Assembly: GCA_949288805.1 (NCBI GenBank)
Contig: CASELL010000010.1
Location: 1-38,053 of the forward strand
Length of the DNA: 38,053 bases
Direction of reading: 5' to 3'
DNA from: an uncultured Alphaproteobacteria bacterium
GTDB lineage: Bacteria; Pseudomonadota; Alphaproteobacteria; Rickettsiales; UBA1997
Shown here: positions 33,240-38,053 of the stretch, piece by piece
Numbering within the stretch: position 1 is the stretch's first letter
Layout of the letters: every line of letters begins with the position of its first letter
Position numbers and translations under genes: made by a program
The notes under the pieces: generated by a model
What the model saw: the letters and a program-made list of their open reading frames with translations, nothing else
The model's database searches: none
What the model was told of the DNA's origin: nothing

Positions 33240-35066
33240 TTTAAAATTGCTTACAATTTCCCATTTTTTTATTTTTATTAATTTCCCATTTTTGATATAG
33301 GTAATATTATCATTTTCTTTTATTATTTTTATACAATATTCTTTATTGCAGTCTTTAAAATTATAATTAATTATTTTATATTTTCTTAATCCTAATTTTT
33401 TTGTTATGGTAAAAACTTCATATTTATTTTTAGTATAAACATATGCTGTTTTGTTGTTTATCATAAAAACTGAATTGTTTGTAATAAGAACATCAGGAGT
33501 TTTTTGAAAGAAAAATATAAAAAGTCCAATTATATAAAATAAAATGCCATAATATCTCCATTTTTCTTTCCATAAACAAAACCATAACAAACCCAATATC
33601 ATAAATAACATTGAATATATATTTGGAGATTGTATAAAAAATACAGAATAGGGTAGTTCAACTATATATTTTGAAATATATAATATAAAGTCCATAATAT
33701 AAGATGCTGGTAATATTAATATTTTTTCTAGATTAAAAGGATATAATAACATAGATAATAAACTAAAAGGTAAAACTATAAAAGAAACTAATGGAGTTAG
33801 AAAGGAATTAACAAAAATATTATAAAAACTATAATTATTAAAATTATAAATTGAAAATGGTGTTGTAGCACATTCTGCTATAAAAGAGCTTAAAAAACCT
33901 ATTATTAAAAATCTTTTTGTTTTGGATAATTTTGATAATATATCATTATATAACAATTCACTACAAGATATTAAAGCTATTACTGCCATAAAAGACATTT
34001 GAAAACCAGCACTAAAAATTAAATGTGGCTTTATAAATAAAACAACAAACATTACAAACATTACAGATCTTAATGATGTATTAAACTTTCCAATAATTAT
34101 ACTAACTAATAAAATTAAACTCATTAAATAAGCTCTTACAGCAGAAACGGAGGCCCCACTCAATAGTAAGTACAAAAAATTAATTAATAAGGATATTATT
34201 GATGATATTTTAAATACATTGTAATTTAAAGTTATATATTCAAATCTTAACAAAATCCATTTTGATATAAAAAACATTATACCAATCAAAGTCATCATAT
34301 GTAGCCCAGATATAGATAATAAATGAGCTAAACCAGAGTAGTTCATATATTCTATTGCTTTTTTATCTGCCATATCTTTTTTACCTGTTATCAAAATAGA
34401 TATTATTCCAGTAGATGATGTTTCTTCTCTAACTTTTATAATTCTTTCTGCTATATCTTTTCTAATTGTGTTAATTGATTTTTCTTTATTGTTAGTTTTT
34501 TCATTATATATAATTTCTCCTTTATAACCAAGTCCACCTATATGTTTAAAATAATAATATCTTTCAACATTAAAACCCATAGGATTATTTTTAATCGGAA
34601 AAACAACAGATTTTAAAATTATATTGCTTTTATAAACTTTAACACTTGGATCTTTTAATCTAATTTTTAATAAAATATTTCTATTTTCATTGTCTATTTT
34701 ATTTGTTTTAACTATAATTTCTTTAATTAATTTATCTTTATAATTTTTTTTAGTTATTTCTTCTTTTACTTCACCATATATTTTTACATAACCCAATGGT
34801 TCTTTAATTCTATCATGTTCATTATTTTTTATAAAAATATAACTTCTTAAATAACCAAAAAGCAAAAATAAAATCAACAATATAAAATAATTAAATCTTT
34901 TGAATAAAAAACAAATTAGTAAAATAAATAATACTAAACCAAAATAAATAAATTTACTATAAAAGCTAAATTGTAATAATATTCCAATAGCAAAAAATAC
35001 TGGTAGCCACAAAATATAGCTATCAGTATCTTTTGAAAGATAATTTTTAATATTATTTATCATCAA
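33219..35066 (-). CDS. comEC: ComEC/Rec2-family DNA-uptake channel protein
   Basis: 615 residues. The N-terminal membrane cluster and DUF4131-like region (about 15-190) are followed by the competence domain: ITGKKDMADKKAIEYMNYSG, LAHLLSISGLHM, GASVSAVRAYLMS, and FQMSFMAVIALI. About ten membrane helices in all. ComEC forms the inner-membrane pore for single-stranded DNA in transformation. No metallo-beta-lactamase HxHxDH motif is visible in the last 150 residues, so the C-terminal nuclease-like domain of longer homologues is lacking. Start at the first of two adjacent ATGs, 14 bp inside the preceding barrel gene. Confidence 0.92.
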   Translation of the reverse strand: MMINNIKNYLSKDTDSYILWLPVFFAIGILLQFSFYSKFIYFGLVLFILLICFLFKRFNYFILLILFLLFGYLRSYIFIKNNEHDRIKEPLGYVKIYGEVKEEITKKNYKDKLIKEIIVKTNKIDNENRNILLKIRLKDPSVKVYKSNIILKSVVFPIKNNPMGFNVERYYYFKHIGGLGYKGEIIYNEKTNNKEKSINTIRKDIAERIIKVREETSSTGIISILITGKKDMADKKAIEYMNYSGLAHLLSISGLHMMTLIGIMFFISKWILLRFEYITLNYNVFKISSIISLLINFLYLLLSGASVSAVRAYLMSLILLVSIIIGKFNTSLRSVMFVMFVVLFIKPHLIFSAGFQMSFMAVIALISCSELLYNDILSKLSKTKRFLIIGFLSSFIAECATTPFSIYNFNNYSFYNIFVNSFLTPLVSFIVLPFSLLSMLLYPFNLEKILILPASYIMDFILYISKYIVELPYSVFFIQSPNIYSMLFMILGLLWFCLWKEKWRYYGILFYIIGLFIFFFQKTPDVLITNNSVFMINNKTAYVYTKNKYEVFTITKKLGLRKYKIINYNFKDCNKEYCIKIIKENDNITYIKNGKLIKIKKWEIVSNFKLIYKIK

Positions 35067-36216
35067 TTATTAACATATAAGATAATCTAAAATCTGTTGA
35101 ATTTACTTTATATGAATATTTGTCAGACATACTAGTTTTATAGGATTCTCTGCCTAGATTTTTAGATACATCTACCATTATGCCATTATTAAACTTATAA
35201 CCTATACTTATTTGAGTTAAATATGATTTATAATTTTTAAAACCACTTTCTCTATCTAATCTTACAGAATAAGATGGTGTAATATTCCAATTTTTATAAA
35301 ACAATGGAAGTCTTGCTGTCAAATAATTCATATCTCTATTTTTAGTTCCATTATAGTTTTCTATAAAAGCATATTCTACAAAAGGTAAAACTCCAAAACT
35401 TGTTTCTGTTTCTTCAATTAACCTCTCAAAACCAAATAAATATCCTTTTTCTGCTGTGTTATCAGTAGATGAAGATAATCTTCTAAAACCAGCATTAATT
35501 CTATAATCATAAATTCCAAAATCTGCTGTTAAGGAAAAATTATTTAATTTGTGTTCATTACCGACTCCTTTGTCATATAGGCCGTTATTATAATAGGTAT
35601 CCCTATTTCTAAATAAACTACCACTTAAAAATGTGTCGTCATTATAAAAAACATTTGCTCTTAAAGTTAGCATTGGTAATGTCATTGCTACATAAAAACC
35701 AAGCTTTTCAGTTAATTCATAATCTTCTGCTATTTTTGTTCCAAAAACAGGATAAAACTTAGATTTATCATAAGCAGTTCCAAAAGTAGGATTAAACTTA
35801 CCAAGACCAAACATAAATTGTTCTTCTTTATATTCAAAAGCTAATTCCTCTAAAACTAAATCATATCTATCAAAATATTCCTTTCTTGGCATATAATTTT
35901 CTTTACCAAAGAAATCATTATAATATTGATTTAAATTATCCATCCTACCCATAAATGGTTTGAATAATAAATTAGTCTTTATTAATATATTATTTGATAA
36001 GTGAACATTTACTAAACTTTCTATTTGTAAATAAGATAAATTCAAATCATCTTTATAATTTTTATTTCCATATTTATTAGAATCCATTCTAGTAAAATTG
36101 AATTCAGTTAATAAATTTCCACTTAAATAAGGAAAATAATAATTTTCTTTATCTTTTGCTAAAACATTTTTATAAGATAAGAAAAATAAGAGAAACAAAG
36201 TTAAGTATTTTTTCAT
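35053..36216 (-). CDS. Outer-membrane beta-barrel protein
   Basis: 387 residues from the ATG at 36216; the frame runs to 36249 inside secD, but the shorter start gives a clean signal peptide (MKKYLTLFLLFFLSYKNVLA) directly after the secD stop. The mature part is a series of alternating strands rich in Tyr, Phe and Asn: YLQIESLVNVHLSNNILIKT, ELAFEYKEEQFMFGLGKFNP, FYVAMTLPMLTLRANVFY, and a final FRLSYMLII strand. This resembles porin-like carbohydrate-selective or DUF-type barrels, but I cannot name the family. It lies between secD and comEC in one operon. Confidence 0.75.
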   Translation of the reverse strand: MKKYLTLFLLFFLSYKNVLAKDKENYYFPYLSGNLLTEFNFTRMDSNKYGNKNYKDDLNLSYLQIESLVNVHLSNNILIKTNLLFKPFMGRMDNLNQYYNDFFGKENYMPRKEYFDRYDLVLEELAFEYKEEQFMFGLGKFNPTFGTAYDKSKFYPVFGTKIAEDYELTEKLGFYVAMTLPMLTLRANVFYNDDTFLSGSLFRNRDTYYNNGLYDKGVGNEHKLNNFSLTADFGIYDYRINAGFRRLSSSTDNTAEKGYLFGFERLIEETETSFGVLPFVEYAFIENYNGTKNRDMNYLTARLPLFYKNWNITPSYSVRLDRESGFKNYKSYLTQISIGYKFNNGIMVDVSKNLGRESYKTSMSDKYSYKVNSTDFRLSYMLIIDDK

Positions 36217-36217
36217 A

Positions 36218-37705
36218 TTATAAAACCAATTTTTTATTTTTATAAACAAAATTTAAAATAATTTTTAAACAAACCAGACTTGAAAAAACGGACGATATTA
36301 TGCCTAAAAGCAATATAACTCCAAATCCTTTAACTGCTCCAGTTCCAAAAATATATAAAACTATTGCTACTATCGCAGTTGTAATATTGGCATCAAGTAT
36401 GGTAGATAAAGTATTATCAAACCCTTTATTAATTATCGATAAAGATTTATTATCTTTATTCAAATAATATTCTTCTTTTATTCTTTCAAAAATAAGTATA
36501 TTAGCATCCATAGACATACCTATTGTTAAAACAATACCAGCTATACCAGGTAGAGTCAACGTTGCTCCAAGTATAGACAATAAAGCTACCAAAAATAACA
36601 TGTTTATTATTGATACTATATTAGAATAAATACCAAATTTTTTATAAAATATAAAAATAAACATCATTGTTAATAAAAAACCAAATATACAGGCTTTTGT
36701 ACCTTGTTCAATTAAATCTTGTCCAAGAGTAGCACCAACTGTTTTTTCTTCTATTATTTTTAATGGAGCTACAAGAGAACCAGATCTTAACAATAAGGCT
36801 GTTTTTGTGGCTTCTTCGAAAGAAAAATTACCGGATATGATTCCAACTCCACCATCTATTCTTGTATTTATGGTAGGGGCTGTTATAACTCTATTGTCTA
36901 GAACTATTGCTAACATTTTTCCTATATTATTTGCTGTTATATCAGAAAAAACATCCGCCCCATAGCTATTTAATTTAAATGTTATTACTGGTTTACCGTT
37001 GTCATAAATTACATTAGCATCAAGTAAAGAATCTCCTCCTAATAAAGATTCTTTATTTATATTAATATCATATAAACCATCAATAGTTTTCATTGTTATT
37101 GTATTATTATTATCGTAGCTATCATTAACTAGATGAAAACTTAATTTTGCAGTTTTTCCTAATAATTCCTTTAATTCACTAGAATCCGATAATCCTGCTA
37201 CTTGAACTAAAATATTATTATTGCCTTCTACTTGAATTAAGGAATCTTTCGTTCCAAATTCATCTATTCTTTTTCTAATTATTTCTATACTTTCTCTATT
37301 AACTTTTTTTGCTAATTCTTCTAAATATTTTTCTTTAAAAGATAAAATTAATATATTATCATTTTTTTCTATTATATCAAAATTATCAAGTTGTTTTTTA
37401 ATCAAATCTAAGTCTTGAACTCTTCTATAAAATATATTTATATTTTTTTCTTCTACTTTTGGTAGTGCCTTGATATTATTTTCTAAAAAAAATTTTTTTA
37501 AAGAAGAAACATTATTTTCAAGTTGTTCCTTTACATAACTATCGAAATCAATATGTAGCAATAAATGAGAACCACCTTTTAAATCTAATCCTAGAGATAC
37601 TTTTTTATTTATTCCTAAATCAATAAAATTGTTTATTGTAAGTAATAATGATAGCAAAATAATAAATAATATTGATATATTTTTGTATAAAGAATTTTCA
37701 AACAT
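36218..37705 (-). CDS. secD: Protein translocase accessory subunit SecD
   Basis: 495 residues. An N-terminal helix (about 10-27) is followed by LGLDLKGGSHLLLHID, then the periplasmic P1 region with RIDEFGTKDSLIQVEGNN and ILVQVAGL, and the second part NRVITAPTINTRIDGGVGII. Five C-terminal helices carry GIAGIVLTIGMSMDANILIF followed by ERIKEE. SecD and SecF together use the proton gradient to finish Sec-dependent export. secF and yajC, its usual neighbours, are absent on both sides. AAGGA lies just before the ATG. Confidence 0.96.
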   Translation of the reverse strand: MFENSLYKNISILFIILLSLLLTINNFIDLGINKKVSLGLDLKGGSHLLLHIDFDSYVKEQLENNVSSLKKFFLENNIKALPKVEEKNINIFYRRVQDLDLIKKQLDNFDIIEKNDNILILSFKEKYLEELAKKVNRESIEIIRKRIDEFGTKDSLIQVEGNNNILVQVAGLSDSSELKELLGKTAKLSFHLVNDSYDNNNTITMKTIDGLYDININKESLLGGDSLLDANVIYDNGKPVITFKLNSYGADVFSDITANNIGKMLAIVLDNRVITAPTINTRIDGGVGIISGNFSFEEATKTALLLRSGSLVAPLKIIEEKTVGATLGQDLIEQGTKACIFGFLLTMMFIFIFYKKFGIYSNIVSIINMLFLVALLSILGATLTLPGIAGIVLTIGMSMDANILIFERIKEEYYLNKDNKSLSIINKGFDNTLSTILDANITTAIVAIVLYIFGTGAVKGFGVILLLGIISSVFSSLVCLKIILNFVYKNKKLVL

Positions 37706-37757
37706 TTTTATGTTCCTTAATATTTAATATGGTTTTTAAAACAAAGCTATTTTTTAG

Positions 37758-37763
37758 ATTATA
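37758..37763 (-). promoter_or_regulatory. Possible -10 box upstream of secD
   Basis: Minus strand TATAAT about 50 bp before the secD ATG. The nearest -35-like box (TTGAAA, 37783-37778) is only 14 nt away, so the promoter is uncertain. Confidence 0.3.
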
Positions 37764-37793
37764 ATAAATAAAAAATTTTTCAAGTTTTTTTTC

Positions 37794-37822
37794 TTGACTT
37801 TTCCCATTCTTATTTTTATCAT
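37794..37822 (+). promoter_or_regulatory. Sigma70-like promoter for the right-edge exported protein
   Basis: TTGACT (37794-37799), 17-nt spacer, TATCAT (37817-37822), 32 bp before the ATG at 37855. A further TATAAT occurs at 37843-37848 without a matching -35 box. Confidence 0.45.
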
Positions 37823-37854
37823 AAAATCAAGTTAATTAATGATATAATTAATTT

Positions 37855-38053
37855 ATGTTTAATATAACAAATAACTGTTTCAGTTTAATACAAAAAAGTT
37901 GTACCCCCCCTTATTTAAAAGCTAAATATTTCTATAAATTATTATCTATATTTATATTATTATCCATTACCCTATTACTATCATCTACATCTTATGCCAA
38001 CAACAACAATGATTCTTGTTTAACTAAAGATAGTAATGGTAATATAATATACA
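37855..38053 (+). CDS. Exported protein, N-terminal fragment cut by the window edge
   Basis: 66 codons are visible and the frame is open at the right edge. It begins MFNITNNCFSLIQKSCTPPY, followed by a basic stretch and a hydrophobic core LLSIFILLSITLLLSS ending TSYA, a likely signal peptidase site, then NNNNDSCLTKDSNGNIIY. The signal peptide has a long N-region of roughly 27 residues, as some large surface proteins have. A run of seven C (37904-37910) lies inside the N-region. Nothing can be said about function from this fragment. Confidence 0.65.
   Translation, partial: MFNITNNCFSLIQKSCTPPYLKAKYFYKLLSIFILLSITLLLSSTSYANNNNDSCLTKDSNGNIIY

Noticed and set aside
1-38053. Insertion sequences, toxin-antitoxin or defence modules
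   Set aside because: No transposase, terminal repeats, nuclease-toxin pairs or restriction genes are recognisable; the two XRE proteins have no toxin-like partner beside them.

Overview
The window is very AT-rich (roughly a quarter G+C by eye), gene-dense, and reads as a chromosomal segment of a Gram-negative alphaproteobacterium, probably host-associated and related to Rickettsiales/Holosporales-like lineages. The basis is: a DUF2610 protein, a Tim44-like/MltA pair, a DUF2793 phage or GTA-type fragment, GatCA for tRNA amidation, LpxK and an LpxL-type acyltransferase (lipid A), DacF/MltA/FtsQ (peptidoglycan and division), a signal-peptide-bearing ankyrin protein and a 1499-residue coiled-coil protein. 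Arginine is mostly AGA. Most genes are housekeeping, but their order is strongly rearranged: ftsQ, secD, yidC and cdsA have all lost their usual neighbours.

Layout. 1-765: the N-terminal 255 codons of a DUF2793 phage/GTA-type structural protein, cut by the left edge. 833-5298 (minus): DUF2610 - ftsQ - lysS - lpxK - lpxL. 5420-6274 (plus): secreted ankyrin protein. 6269-13199 (minus): a long compact operon gatC - gatA - coaBC - holA - XRE regulator - divergent sdhC - divergent sdhD - O-methyltransferase - class I aminotransferase. 13321-17070 (plus): an unrecognised helical protein, a 55-residue lipoprotein, ctpA, a SurA-like chaperone and rlmE. 17063-18193 (minus): dacF. 18304-19938 (plus): yidC. 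19931-22854 (minus): small unknown protein - Tim44-like - mltA - EamA transporter. 22914-23369 (plus): rlmH. 23370-25529 (minus): BON lipoprotein - cdsA - EamA transporter. 25666-31599 (plus): the giant repeat-rich coiled-coil protein, then a U32 enzyme (TrhP type). 31748-32140 (plus): an XRE regulator with a perfect 10-bp inverted repeat over its promoter. 32186-32275 (minus): tRNA-Ser(UGA). 32424-33239 (plus): ZIP-family transporter. 33219-37705 (minus): secD - outer-membrane barrel - comEC. 37855-end (plus): the start of an exported protein.

Two genome-level patterns stand out. Sigma70-like promoters can be read directly (TTGA[CTA][TA], 16-17 nt, TATAAT-like), and three intergenic regions carry divergent or overlapping pairs of them. 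All five convergent protein-gene pairs overlap at, or abut at, their stop codons, leaving no space for ordinary terminators.

The best candidates for undescribed biology are the giant coiled-coil protein at 25666-30165 (near-perfect 78-bp tandem duplication, mosaic coiled coil, Tyr-rich C-terminal region), the unknown gene at 13321-13806 that shares its promoter style and CGN arginine codons, and the sdhC/sdhD pair that appears to have lost key haem and quinone residues and has no sdhAB beside it.
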